From the NCBI GenBank assembly GCA_027625915.1, contig JANTQA010000057.1, positions 10,168,001 through 10,232,000 of the forward strand: 64,000 nt of DNA. The letters run 5' to 3'. The notes beneath the pieces are model-generated. The model was not told where the DNA came from, searched no databases, and was given only the letters and a program-made list of their open reading frames with translations. Origin of the DNA: Anaeramoeba flamelloides (lineage: Eukaryota > Metamonada > Anaeramoebidae). The first letter of the stretch is position 1, and the number at the start of each line of letters is the position of its first letter. This document shows positions 37,591 to 48,276 of the stretch, piece after piece. A program made the position numbers and the translations under genes.

Positions 37591-38124
37591 CTAAACTAAA
37601 ATTCAAAATTTTCCACACAGCTAAAAGGTTCCAAACAATCACAATAATACAATTTCATTGAAATTGTAAACAATTTTGAATTTCTTAAAATATGAAAATC
37701 ATTTTTTCATCTTTTCGTTTTTGTTTTCATTTCATTGTTTGAATTACGTAATTTGTTTAGTTCGATCAAATTTTTTTTGAACAATTGATATTATATTAAA
37801 GTTGAGTTGTTCCAAATAGAATAATTCAAATAAAATTAGTCATTATCTATTACCTTTTGATCATTCAATATTCTGAATAGAATTTATCTAAATTTATCAA
37901 TGTATTTTTTTTGTTTTGCTCTCTCCAAAATTTTTAACACACCCATGTTTTATTTGTATTGATAATTATTTATTTATAGTTTTGTGAGTATTGTAATTTA
38001 TAAAAAAGTGTTATCATTTCAATTAGTGAATGGTTCTAATTTGGTAAATCTTCTTGAATTGATTATATAAGTTTTTTTTTTTCACAAATCGCATTTTGGT
38101 GTGTTAAAAATTTTGAAATGGGAT
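37591..38124 (-). repeat. Dispersed repeat family A, copy 2
   Basis: Inverted copy of 574-1100, with the same internal 190-bp inverted-repeat module (arms at 37927-37945 and about 38098-38118) and the same ~335-bp neighbour. Length and ends agree within a few bases. Confidence 0.75.
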
Positions 38125-38532
38125 TTATATTTTATAGAATTTTTTTACAAAAAATTGGAAAAATTTATGTTATATATAACCCCAAAAGCCCAAATAAATA
38201 TGGGTTTCAAATTTAAAACCATTTTTCTTTTTTATTGATCATTTCTCCATTAAAAGATGAAATAGAAGGGTAATAAACAATAATTAAATATGATTTTGTT
38301 TTCTTAAAGTTATTCAATTAAAAAAAAAACTGAAAATGAGCAGATACAAAGCGAAATATTTTTTGAAAATAAAGAGTTAATTTATTAGGAATCTTGTTTA
38401 TAAAAAAAATAAAAAAATTAAAAATAAGATTATAAGTCCAAAGATTTTAACAAATTTTCAACATATTTCCTCCCAAATTATTATTATCTCAAAAAAATTT
38501 TGGATTTTACCTGGAAAATTGATTGTACTTTA

Positions 38533-38640
38533 GGTATACAATTTGATAATGAATTAGATGTTATTTTGAAAGAAGAATAAATAAAAAAAGTATTTTATGT
38601 TCGGGTAGGGATTTTATGATTTGGTTAGTATTTTTGTTCA
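38533..38640 (+). pseudogene. Coding-like relic D, copy 2
   Basis: Related to 18436-18559, reading LGIQFDNELDVIL before the frame breaks. Confidence 0.4.
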
Positions 38641-39779
38641 TAATATATCAAACTGAAAATTTTACAAAATTGAAAATAATTATTGAAAAAAAATAAAAGA
38701 ATTTTGCCCCTTATTTCTTTATTTTTTGAACAAAACGGGTAACGGTAGAGTGGAAACTACCTAGTTATTCTTTATTAAATTACTATTATTTTTCCTTCTT
38801 GGTTTTACTCAATTGTTTTTTGGTTTTCTTTTTTCTTGTTTTTGAAGTTCAGCATTTTTTTTCTTTATAAAGCTAATATCTCGTTTACTCTCGAATTACT
38901 TGAAAATTCCTGACCATTTTCAGGAACCATAAAATAATCAACTAATTCGTCCATTATTCATACCAACACTTTTTCTTACAAATTCCTAAATATTTATGGT
39001 TCTCTTGACAGAATAATAAAATAAAAAAGAAACAAGTTTATACAATGAAAAAAATTTTTTTTTCAAGGAACTTTTTATTGTGAATTAACTAGATGATTAC
39101 TCTAATTAAATACAATAAATTAAAACGGTTTTTATTTTAATCTACTTTTAAAAAGCTAACTCCTTTTCAGAAAAAAGATGGAAAATAATTCACTAACCAT
39201 TGGGCATTTACTAAAAACTTGGAAAATAATGTTTGTAAATTTTTGCTTCCTTTTTCCTTTTGTAATTATTTTTATATCTGGTATTGAAGAGTGCTTTTTA
39301 TTGGTTTAAAGGTTACTAAAATTAGATAAACAAGTTGACCTTCAAAATAATTGTCGTCAAAAGACTGTTTTTAAATACAGAGTTATGAAATTTAAGAATA
39401 ATGGAAATTGTTCTCCAAAATTTTTTGATTGTTGCCAGTTTCAAGAAGGGTACAAAAGAATAATTTTTCAAAAATTCAACTGAGTTGGATCTTTCAAAAT
39501 TCAGAATCTATACAAAAAGAAGGTTTTATAACTAACCAATTATTTTGGAAAAACAACAATTAAAGAAAGTGAATTGTTTTTACCATTTTTCCTGATTTGA
39601 GAAAATTCTAAAAGTTGAAACAAAAAAAATAATTATTATTCATAATCTATTTTTTATTAAGAACTCAACTCTAAAAACAGACTTTTTAAAAAATCCAAAA
39701 CTGCAACCTTACAAAATGAAAAAAACTATCATTTTTTTCAAAAAAAATTAACTTTTTTCTTTTTTTATTTTTTTTTTGA
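38641..39779. other. 5' flank of the 917-residue gene
   Basis: AT-rich. A 43-codon ORF at 39178-39309 (MENNSLTIGHLLKTWKI..) is probably chance. A T-run ends just before ATG 39780. Confidence 0.4.
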
Positions 39780-42533
39780 ATGTTTCTTGTAACAAAGCCA
39801 AAAGCACTTAAAAAAATTCAGTATGATCCAGAGCTTATTGGTGGTAGTATTCGTAAAACAAAAAACAAAATGCCAAGCTTTAAAAAGTCTTTATTCTTTA
39901 TGCAAGAAATCTTGCAAAACCCACACCTTTCCATTGACGAGGCCTTTTCGCCAAGCTGTGTTCAATTGTTGAATTTGGTCAATGTTTTGAGGCCGACAAG
40001 GAAGAACAAAGTGATCAAAACAAGTTCAAGGCCGAAGCAAAGAAAGGGCAATTTATTAGAATTTTTGGGTGCCATCCAGAAGTCCAACTATATTATTCGT
40101 GATTTCCCAATTACAGATTATTTAAAAGGAGAAACAAGCGCACAAAGGCAAATGGCATTAATTACGTTGCACTTGCAATCTGAATATGAAAAAAATGGTA
40201 AACAGCCTACTTCAGAAAAGGAGATCCGAACATTTTTAGTCTTTGAAGGATCCTTAGAACAGCCAAACAAAGACAAAACACCAAGAAGAGTAGTGGGAAT
40301 AAACCCCTTTTTGGTCTCGAAAAAATCTCTTGATTTGTTTCAAAATAGCAAAATATGTGAAATTAAAAATATATTTTCACATTCATTAAAATCAATAAAA
40401 CAATTTGTAAAATTGAGGAGCATCGAGCTTGGGCATCCTTTAAGCGAAGTGTCTCCAAAGAAAAAGAAAAAAAAAAAGAATGACAACTCAGGATGGGATC
40501 TAGTAGATATTCAAAATATCGGCGAGGATGAAGATTTTCCAAGCAAAAACAAGAAGAATAAGAAGAAGAATTATTCACCTAAAAAGAGATCAAAGCAACC
40601 TCAATTCGATAGCAGTGATGATGGCTTTGGATCCTCGCCTTCTAGCCAATATAATTCACACAATTCTTCCAATGACGAGAGTTCTCAAGATTTTGATGAT
40701 CTGTTGAATAATCAACAAGGATTTAACTTTCCGACTTCAGACTCAAATTCAGACTCAAGCCAAGAATCAGAATCGGAATCAGAATCAGATCAATATACTT
40801 TTTCATTAAATTCGAAAAGAAATAGTTCAATTAAAAAGCAAATACAGCCTTCAAAATTTAATTCGGATAATTCTTCTTCAAATATTGCTAGTTATCAAAA
40901 TTCAGATAGCTCTGAAAATATCAATAATTTTGATAAATCAGATAATTACGAATACAGCGAAGATTCAGACATTTCAGATAATTTTTCCAAGAAACAAAAA
41001 AAGCAAAAAAATTCAAAATCAAGGTCTCATAAAAGCAATAATAAGAAGAATAAATCTAACAAAAAGCAATTTTCTTCGGCAAGAAAATACAAAAATTATA
41101 ATAATAATGATAGTGATAGTGGCAGTGATAATAGTAGTATCAGCAATAGTAAGATTAATGTTGATACTAATGAAAATGAAAATTATGGTGTTAGTGATGA
41201 TAGTAGTAACAACAACAGCAGCAGCAATTCTGATGAAAGTGACCATGAATTAAATGCCAAAAAGCACACGCCCAAAAAGCACAAAACAAAAAACAACAAA
41301 AGAATCTCCAAATCAACACCCACAACCCCATTGCCTTCCAAAAGAAAGCAAGAACAAAAAAAAATAAAAAAAATCTCTGTGCCGTTAGAAATATCTCCTT
41401 ATGAGGGATCACATGCAATTATACCATTATTTCTTAATAAAGCAAATATTTATTTAAAAAAAGAAATTTGGCAAATATTTCAAAGATCTACAAAGAACAA
41501 ATATAAAAAGCAAATCATCAAAAGTCCCAAAACAAGGGCTTATTTGTATTTAATCTTTTATTTAATAAATACCCTGGACAATTGGAAAAAAAACAGTAAA
41601 ACAAAGTCAGACCAGTTTTCGAAAAAATATGGATTTGATGTCTACCAACAAATCTGTAAGCAAGGCTACCAGCAAGCTAAAGATTTGGGTAAAAATGGGT
41701 GTGCGATCCTTCAAGTGAAAATGGCTAAGGGGAACCACCGAAATTACAAGAGCGGGGTCATTGAGCTCAATAAAAGAGATTTGTTATTAAAATATAGCTT
41801 GAATCAAGAAAGGCCAACATTTAAACTTTCCGTATTAAAAGAGCCATTCCAAATGGCAGTTAAAAAAAGGGACCCCAGTGAAATCTCGATAATTAAAGAA
41901 TCCATGAAAAAAGGGCAAAGGGATCAGCAATTCAAAATAAAATTTGATGAAGAAATCAAAGCCATCCATGGACTTATGACTATAATGTATTTTTATAACA
42001 CAATTCATAAGAATAAAAATTCTAAAAACTCTGGAATTGGCCAAAACCCCGTTAGAATATTTGAAAGGCCAATTGAAGAGTTAGTTGGGCATGTAATGCC
42101 GCCTTTAGCCCCGCCAAATACCAACTTTAATAAATTATTATCTGGCGTTAAGCATATCGATGCAAAGGAAAAGCCAAAAAACATTTTATTAAAATATATG
42201 ATAGATGGCGGGGTCAATTTCTTGGTTGCCGTGGTCAACGAAAAGGAATTCCCTCTGTCTCCGGGCTTTTTGAAAATTAGAAAAAATAAAATGAAAATTG
42301 GAATCGGGAAATCAGTCGCATATACGGTACCTTGGAAATCGAGACCAGAAATTAAAAAAAATCAAGAAAATTCTAACTTTTTTGTAATAGAATGGACTCA
42401 CACGGCAACGTGCTCGACAACCACCGTACCTTCAGTTACAATCGTATGTACCAGACTTTCCGAGAGAAGTTTGATTACAAGAACCATCATCCATTTTTAT
42501 TCTGAATGGAAAAAAAGTAATATTAAGGATTAA
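39780..42533 (+). CDS. Large low-complexity-centred protein of unknown family
   Basis: Single exon, 917 residues, ATG at 39780, stop TAA. The N-terminal part (1-225) is a folded-looking region (MQEILQNPHLSIDEAFSP.., QRQMALITLHLQSEYEKNG). Residues about 226-545 are K-runs and S/N/D/E-rich repeats with acidic DSD stretches. The C-terminal part (about 550-917) is again ordered and fairly GC-rich, with PLFLNKANIYLKKEIW, GHVMPPLAPPNTNF, a MIDGGVNFLVAVV strand pair, GIGKSVAYTVPW and a final VTIVCTRLSERSL..HFYSEWK segment. I do not recognise the family; the end region could be PH-like or another beta-rich fold, but I cannot show it. Lysine runs and acidic serine tracts are typical of nuclear proteins. 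No transmembrane segment or signal peptide is seen. Confidence 0.8.
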   Translation: MFLVTKPKALKKIQYDPELIGGSIRKTKNKMPSFKKSLFFMQEILQNPHLSIDEAFSPSCVQLLNLVNVLRPTRKNKVIKTSSRPKQRKGNLLEFLGAIQKSNYIIRDFPITDYLKGETSAQRQMALITLHLQSEYEKNGKQPTSEKEIRTFLVFEGSLEQPNKDKTPRRVVGINPFLVSKKSLDLFQNSKICEIKNIFSHSLKSIKQFVKLRSIELGHPLSEVSPKKKKKKKNDNSGWDLVDIQNIGEDEDFPSKNKKNKKKNYSPKKRSKQPQFDSSDDGFGSSPSSQYNSHNSSNDESSQDFDDLLNNQQGFNFPTSDSNSDSSQESESESESDQYTFSLNSKRNSSIKKQIQPSKFNSDNSSSNIASYQNSDSSENINNFDKSDNYEYSEDSDISDNFSKKQKKQKNSKSRSHKSNNKKNKSNKKQFSSARKYKNYNNNDSDSGSDNSSISNSKINVDTNENENYGVSDDSSNNNSSSNSDESDHELNAKKHTPKKHKTKNNKRISKSTPTTPLPSKRKQEQKKIKKISVPLEISPYEGSHAIIPLFLNKANIYLKKEIWQIFQRSTKNKYKKQIIKSPKTRAYLYLIFYLINTLDNWKKNSKTKSDQFSKKYGFDVYQQICKQGYQQAKDLGKNGCAILQVKMAKGNHRNYKSGVIELNKRDLLLKYSLNQERPTFKLSVLKEPFQMAVKKRDPSEISIIKESMKKGQRDQQFKIKFDEEIKAIHGLMTIMYFYNTIHKNKNSKNSGIGQNPVRIFERPIEELVGHVMPPLAPPNTNFNKLLSGVKHIDAKEKPKNILLKYMIDGGVNFLVAVVNEKEFPLSPGFLKIRKNKMKIGIGKSVAYTVPWKSRPEIKKNQENSNFFVIEWTHTATCSTTTVPSVTIVCTRLSERSLITRTIIHFYSEWKKSNIKD

Positions 42534-42799
42534 AAAATCATTTTTGTTCAGATTGGTTTTTTTTAGTATTATTTTTATTTTTTATTATTTTTATTTATTA
42601 TTTATCTATCTTAATTATATACTTTTCTTTAATTATACCCAGCATTGGAAACCATTTTCAATGTTAATCAATTTAATCTTTATTTATTAATTGGTTGGTT
42701 AACTGATCACATCTTTGATGAGTATAATGAATATTTTTTAGTTTTTTATCATTTTTAATTTTGTGTTGTTTTGCTATTTAATTGTTTGGCTAAAAAATT

Positions 42800-43080
42800 G
42801 TTTTTTATGATACAAGATATAAAGTCAAAAGGGAGAATCATTTTGTTTTAATGTTACAGTTACGTGGATCGTTATTTTATAAGGTTTCCGGTGGTTGGTT
42901 TTAGATGGTCAGAATGAACATTATTTGAAGTTCAACCGGTATATTGGGAGTTTTCACCAAAGCAAGGAGGTCCTATGTTAAAAAGTGTTTTTGTAAATTT
43001 TTAAACAAATTATTTTGATTTTTTAGATATACTAAAATAATTATCAATTTTGATCTTGTAGATCTTATTTTATGATTTGC
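42800..43080 (+). pseudogene. Coding-like relic family E, copy 3 (partial)
   Basis: Contains AATGTTACAGTTACGTGG and GATGGTCAGAATGAACATTA, matching the core of the copies at 24.4 and 36.7 kb; reads DGQNEHYLKFNRYIGSF. Flanks diverge. Confidence 0.35.
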
Positions 43081-43315
43081 CTAGAAATTATTAACGTGGA
43101 AATTATGAACTAATAATTGGTATTTTGGTTTTTCGATTGGGAATTGTGTTATGAAGTTTCATGGTGATGTTATAGGGTACGGTTTTTTAATAATTTAAAA
43201 CGTTTAAGTATGAGGTAAAAAAAAACTATTAAATTCTATTTTCTCAATAAGAAAAATAATCCCTATTTTTCTTTTTGGTTTAATCTTTTTATTTTTTAAA
43301 AGTTTTTTTTTTACA

Positions 43316-43905
43316 GTAAATTCAAATGAATAGAGAAAAGTTCATTATAAAAATTGAAGAGATAAAAACAGATATCAGGTGGATCAAACAGTTCTATTTT
43401 TGATCAGTCCAATTTAAATTTCTGGGGGGGTCTCAATAGTATTTGAGTAGATCTTATCATAGAATGTCGCATTCTACTATATTTTAATTTTTGAAATATT
43501 GGTAAGGTAATGGGGAGTTATTAAATAAAAAAATTGGTTATTATTATCCAAAAATCAAAAATAATTAATAAAATAAAAAAAGTATTGTTTGTTTTTTTAA
43601 TGTGTTACAGGGTTCGATATGACTTGTATTAAAGTTGAAAAACTTCATATTTGAAATTTTTTTATACTGTTCTTTTTCTTTTTTTTTTCGCTCTTTTCTG
43701 TAAATAATTTTCTTTTAATGATACTTCTTCATTTTTGGTAAATGGTAAGTTTTTCTTCGCTTAATATAAATCAATATTGCAATGATTTTTTGATTTTAAA
43801 ATTTTTTTGTTCAAGAAATTTTATTTTTTTCAAATAAAAGTTGCAATTAAAATATAAGAAATAACACTTTTCCAAAATTCAAAAGGATTGGATAAAATCT
43901 TTGAA
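43316..43905. repeat. Family B fragments
   Basis: TTCAAATGAATAGAGAAAAG at 43320 and TTTTCCAAAATTCAAAAGGATTG near 43869 match end modules of the 12890-13590 repeat. The middle is unrelated AT-rich DNA with a G7 run near 43423. Confidence 0.4.
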
Positions 43906-43913
43906 TTAACATA

Positions 43914-44112
43914 CAGTCAGTTTCACTTTTAAGGCACAAACTTTCAACGAAATTTAAGGCACAAAAAAAAATCTCAAATTAAAGCACAAAATTTTGGATT
44001 CTAGTAAAATAATTTGTAAAAATTAAAAATTCCAAATTTTGTGCCTTAATTTGGGATTTTTTTGTGTCTTAAATTTCGATGAAAGTTTGTGCCTTAAATT
44101 TGAAACTGACTG
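43914..44112. mobile_element. Palindromic MITE, copy D
   Basis: About 199 bp between TA dinucleotides, with near-consensus arms. First of three copies within 1.03 kb. Confidence 0.9.
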
Positions 44113-44280
44113 TATTACTTTGCCCTATTGGCTTTTTAAAGAGATTTATATATGATTTTACTGTTTTAGTAGATATTATGTTGATTTTTAGTCGGAAATG
44201 GTATTTGTTAATCTAAAAAGTTATAAATTAAAAGAAATATTTTAATATCTACCAGATTTCAAAAAAAATGTCTTTGTATA

Positions 44281-44476
44281 CAGTCAGTTTCACTTTTAAG
44301 ACACAAACTTTCTACGAAATTTAAGACACAAAAAAATCTCAAATTAAGGCACAAAATTCAAATTCTAGTAAAATAATTTGTGAAAATTAAAATTCCAAAA
44401 AATTGTGCCTTAATTTGAGTTTTTTTTGTGCCTTAAATTTCGGTGAAAGTTTGTGCCTTAAAAGTGAAATTGGCTC
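44281..44476. mobile_element. Palindromic MITE, copy E
   Basis: TA-flanked; the right end has drifted to GGCTC-TA. Confidence 0.9.
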
Positions 44477-44744
44477 TAAATAATAAATCCGAAAAAAAAT
44501 ATTTAGTTTTCTCTAACAATAGCAGAAAAATAAATTGGGTTTAAAATACTTCTAATATTTGTAATTAAAATTTTATTTTCATTGTTCTTTGAATTGGGGG
44601 TTACAAATTTAGTCACTTCAAAACTCTTCCTTAAAAATATTTAATACTCTTAAGTGATTAAAATTTACTAATAAGCCCTATTCTATAACAATTGGATCTT
44701 TTTTTTTTTTTTCACATTCTTGATTAAATAATTAATAATATTTA

Positions 44745-44940
44745 CAGTCATTTCCACTTTTAAGGCACAAACTTTCAAGGAAATTTAAGGTACACAAAAA
44801 GATCAATTTAAAGGACATTTTTTAGAATTTTTTATTACACAATAAATTTTACTTGAATTTAAATTTTGTACCTTAATTTGAGATTTTTTTTGTGCCTTAA
44901 ATTTCCTTGAAAGTTAGTACCTTAAAAGTGGAACTGACTG
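44745..44940. mobile_element. Palindromic MITE, copy F
   Basis: TA-flanked; the arms carry TTTCAAGGAAATT and AATTTCCTTGAAA, a matched variant of the usual CAACGAAA/TTTCGTTG. Confidence 0.9.
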
Positions 44941-45701
44941 TAAAAAGCCTGATATTAAAAAAAGAAAAATCAAAAACCTAAAAAAACAAAAATGATTCAA
45001 TAATTTTAGAAAGTAGCTTAAGAATTTTTTATTGCTAAACTATCAATGGGAAGGGTTTTTTAATAATGTCGTTTTTTGTCAAAAAAAAGCATTCTTTTTC
45101 AATGCAGAATATTTTCTGATTTTTTTTTTATTTGAATACTATAAAGTTTTTCAGATTTTTAAAGGGGTTTCATTTTTCAAAATAAATTTTCACCAATGTA
45201 TTTTTTCGAAATAAAATTTTTGTTTTGATATAAAACATTAATAAATAGGTAGAGGGGTTTTATAAAAAAACACTAAATTATCAAAAAAAAAACAATTACC
45301 ATTATTCGCAAATATATTTTTTAGAAAACAAAGAGTATAGAAAGGGGTGTTGAATGATAAATTATAAAACTTGAAAAGGGAATAATAACGAAAATGGGGT
45401 GAAAATATTTTCTTGGCAATTTTTACTGTAATTAAATTCGAGTATTGATCTTATATTATTTATTTTAAAAAATCAGCAGTTATTGATTTTTAAAAAAAAA
45501 ATATCGAATATATTTATTTCTGAAGCTGAAAGCTTCTAAAAAATATATTCAGATGTTTTTTTTTTAAAAAAAGCAATAGCAAATGTTATTTTTTGTGGGC
45601 AAATAATATGAAAAAAATAAAAGAGACTAAAAACAAAAAACAAAATTTTTTTTTATTTATTTTTCATCCTTTGTGATCTTTAATTAAAATAGTTAGAAAT
45701 A

Positions 45702-45851
45702 TTAAAAACAGCAAATATAAAAGATCTTCTTTTGTATTTTAATTTCTTTTAATATTTGTTCCAAACTCTCATCTGATATTGGAACTTCGTCTGGTAAATC
45801 GTTGTTATCTGATTGGTAACTAACAGAGTAAAATTTTGTACCATTAAACAT
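45702..45851 (-). CDS. Small ORF, 49 codons, unrecognised; possibly a last exon
   Basis: Reads MFNGTKFYSVSYQSDNNDLP then DEVPISDESLEQILKEI.., with mixed acidic and helical composition and codons unlike the flanking A/T tracts. The frame is open upstream to an AG at about 45869 (TTATAAG|TTTGTTG), so it may be the 3' exon of a gene whose earlier exons I cannot find. Family unknown. Confidence 0.35.
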   Translation of the reverse strand: MFNGTKFYSVSYQSDNNDLPDEVPISDESLEQILKEIKIQKKIFYICCF

Positions 45852-46367
45852 CCCAATACAACAAACTTATAAATAAAAAAAATGTTTTGTTATTTTCTCT
45901 TTTTGAAATTCTGTCATTTCAATTATTTAAAAAAAAAATAAAAATGAAACTGAATTTTTCCAACTCCTTTTAAATGGTAGATTGCTTCGATTGCTACTCT
46001 TTACTTGATCCTAAGCAAAAAATTTTTATCAAAAAATTGATATTTTTTTTTGATTTCAAAAAGTCAATTGATAAGATCCAGAAGCCAAAATAAACCTTTT
46101 TATTTGTAATAATTTTTTTTTTGATAAAGTGATCTGATATTTTTAGTAACTTGAATTTTTCACTTTATGGATTTGAATTTTCTTTCCCTAAAAAACTCCA
46201 AAAGGACAATTTAAACAATTTCCTCCTATATTTTTAATATGAAAAAGTTTTGATATTTTTTCACTACACAAGAGTAAATATAAAATTGGGATCAAAAAAT
46301 TTTTTTATTGCTCAACAAATTCAAAATTTTCTTAAATTTCGATTTTTTGTGTTTAGAAGTCTCTAGG

Positions 46368-46471
46368 ACGTCTTTTTTTCGATATATTGCCCAAAATCGA
46401 TTTTTATATACAAATTTTTTAATAGTGATTTTTCACAGCTATTTTGGGCAATAACTCGAAAAATATAAGAC
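46368..46471. repeat. Strong hairpin-forming inverted repeat
   Basis: Arms TTTTTCGATATATTGCCCAA (ending near 46394) and TTGGGCAATAACTCGAAAAA (from 46444) pair over about 23 bp with two mismatches. Outer GTCTT and AAGAC also pair. The loop is about 45 bases. Confidence 0.6.
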
Positions 46472-46539
46472 CCCCAAAAAAATGAATTATTGAGATTGTT
46501 TTTATATTGTTTATATAGTGACCCCCATAGATTAAAATA

Positions 46540-48160
46540 AATTTTAAAGTTTTTTTTTTTTTGAAAAAAAAAAAAAATTTTTTTTTAATTGTAGATATTA
46601 GAATATATAAATAATTTAAAATCTTCTACTCCCCATACCGAAAAAACTACTTAGTTACCAGCATTTATCCGAATTTTGGTACAATAAGAGGATTTGTATT
46701 TTTGAAAAAAAAATTTTGAAAATATTTAAAGGTAAATTCAGGTAGCAAACATGTACACTTTAATTGATCAAATTATATATAAAAAATTTAAAAAAAAATA
46801 AAAAAAAACTATTAATTTAATTGATCTAATTTGGAATCGAACTCAGGCTACACACTTTTCAAATTTTGAGATCTCGGTACTCTACCGCTGAGCTAATGAG
46901 TAATTATTGGATATTTTAAAATTATAAAAAATATGAAGATAATAAAATTGAATTTTTAATTGAGTAATTTTTCTAATATATTTTTTTTTTGAAAAAAAAA
47001 CTATAAGTTTTTTCCGATTAAAAAAAAATTTTTTTTTTTTTTTCCTTGTAAAAAAATTAAAAAATTTAAAATTGAATTGAAAAAAAGTTATATAAAATTT
47101 TTTTTTTTTGAAAAAATCATTTTAATAGGAAACTCTAGTAAAAATTTGTTTTTAATTTTTTAGCATTTTTTTAATGTTTTTCTAGTGATTACACTATCAA
47201 AAATTTGAAAAAATGAATATTTAGATAAAATAAGATGAGGTATAATAATTTTTTTTTTCAAAATATCGGTAATGTGAATTTTTTTTCTGATAAATTAGAA
47301 AAAATGAAAATTTACTAGAGTTTTCCCTTTTAAAAAATAATTTTTTTTTAAACATTGTTTTTTCAGTAAAAATAAAAATAAAAATCATTTTTTTGAGTTG
47401 TTTAAAAAAAACTTTTATTTTTCAAAGTTACCAATTTTTAGTACTTTAAAAAATATTTTGAAAAAAAATTTTTATATACATTTTTTAAAATTTTCAATTT
47501 TGAAAAAAAGTCAAAAACACCCATTTTAAATACTAAATATTTTCGAAACCTCTAAACCTCATAAATTTTAAATTTAAAAACTTTACAAAAATAATAAAAA
47601 TAAAAAATTTTTGAAAAAAAATTTTTGTCTATATCAAATAGATTTTTATATTTCATTTTATCAACTAATATTCACAGTAACTTATGTATTTTTATAATTA
47701 ACTTTGATAAAAGTGAAAAAAAAATTCAAAATTAAAAAATTTATAACTATTGTAGTTTAAAATATATTATAAATATAAAATTTGAGTAAATCAAAAATGG
47801 GAAAATCAAAAGAGTAGTAAAAAAATTTTCAAAAAAAATTTTTTTTAAAACCTTAATTTTTTCAATTTTTTTCACCAAAATCAAATTTTTAATCAAAAAT
47901 TACCATAGTAAGATGATCTTTAAAATACCAAAAAAAAATTATTTTTGTGTTAAAATGTACCTTTTTTAAAAATTAAAAATTCAAATTTTCAAAAAAAGTT
48001 TTTTTTTGATAAAAAATCGAAAATTGAGAATAACTTCTAAACTAGAGGAGATAAAGAGCTCTAAACTTGAAAAATCAAATTTTCAGATTATTTTGATTTT
48101 GTTACAATGAGTAATTCTTCCAGAGATCCAATATTTATAAATTCAATTTTTTTCAATTTA
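46540..48160. repeat. Extremely A/T-homopolymeric region with an inverted-repeat unit
   Basis: Dense runs of T directly facing runs of A, for example at 46548-46585, 46981-47045 and 47820-47860. Within it, about 47103-47170 and 47285-47345 are inverted arms sharing GAAAACTCTAGTAAA (one arm GAAACTCTAGTAAAAA), so 47103-47345 may be a small foldback element. No gene is seen. Confidence 0.5.
46826..46902 (-). ncRNA. tRNA-like sequence (tRNA pseudogene or tRNA-derived SINE head)
   Basis: The minus strand carries a perfect pol III A box (TAGCTCAGCGG, then TAGAG) and a near-perfect B box (AGTTCGATTCC). The spacing is several bases longer than in a normal tRNA. The acceptor arms (TACTCAT against TTAGATC) do not pair, the T stem is broken and no clean anticodon stem forms. 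It is not a functional tRNA. It lies inside a long low-complexity stretch; only one copy is seen. Confidence 0.55.
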
Positions 48161-48163
48161 TAC

Positions 48164-48276
48164 TTGTGTAAAATAATTTGTAAAAATTAAAAATTCCAAA
48201 TTTTGTACCCTAATTTGAAATTTTTTTGTACCTTAAATTTCGTTGAAAGTTTGTGCCTTAAAAGTGAAACTGACTG
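48164..48276. mobile_element. Half MITE, copy G (right arm only)
   Basis: Begins at the centre of the MITE (GTAAAATAATTTGTAAAAATT) and runs to the normal end GTGAAACTGACTG-TA. The left arm is absent. It abuts the 5'-truncated Mutator transposase coding sequence. Confidence 0.85.

Noticed and set aside
41019-41246. Trinucleotide S/N/D coding tract as a CRISPR-like or satellite array
   Set aside because: It is in-frame low-complexity coding sequence. No spacer-repeat array exists anywhere in the window.
40363-42238. Minus-strand ORFs inside the 917-residue gene
   Set aside because: Shadows of the plus-strand coding sequence, with His/Phe/Ile-rich composition.
46826-46902. Functional tRNA gene
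   Set aside because: Acceptor, anticodon and T stems do not pair, and box spacing is too long.
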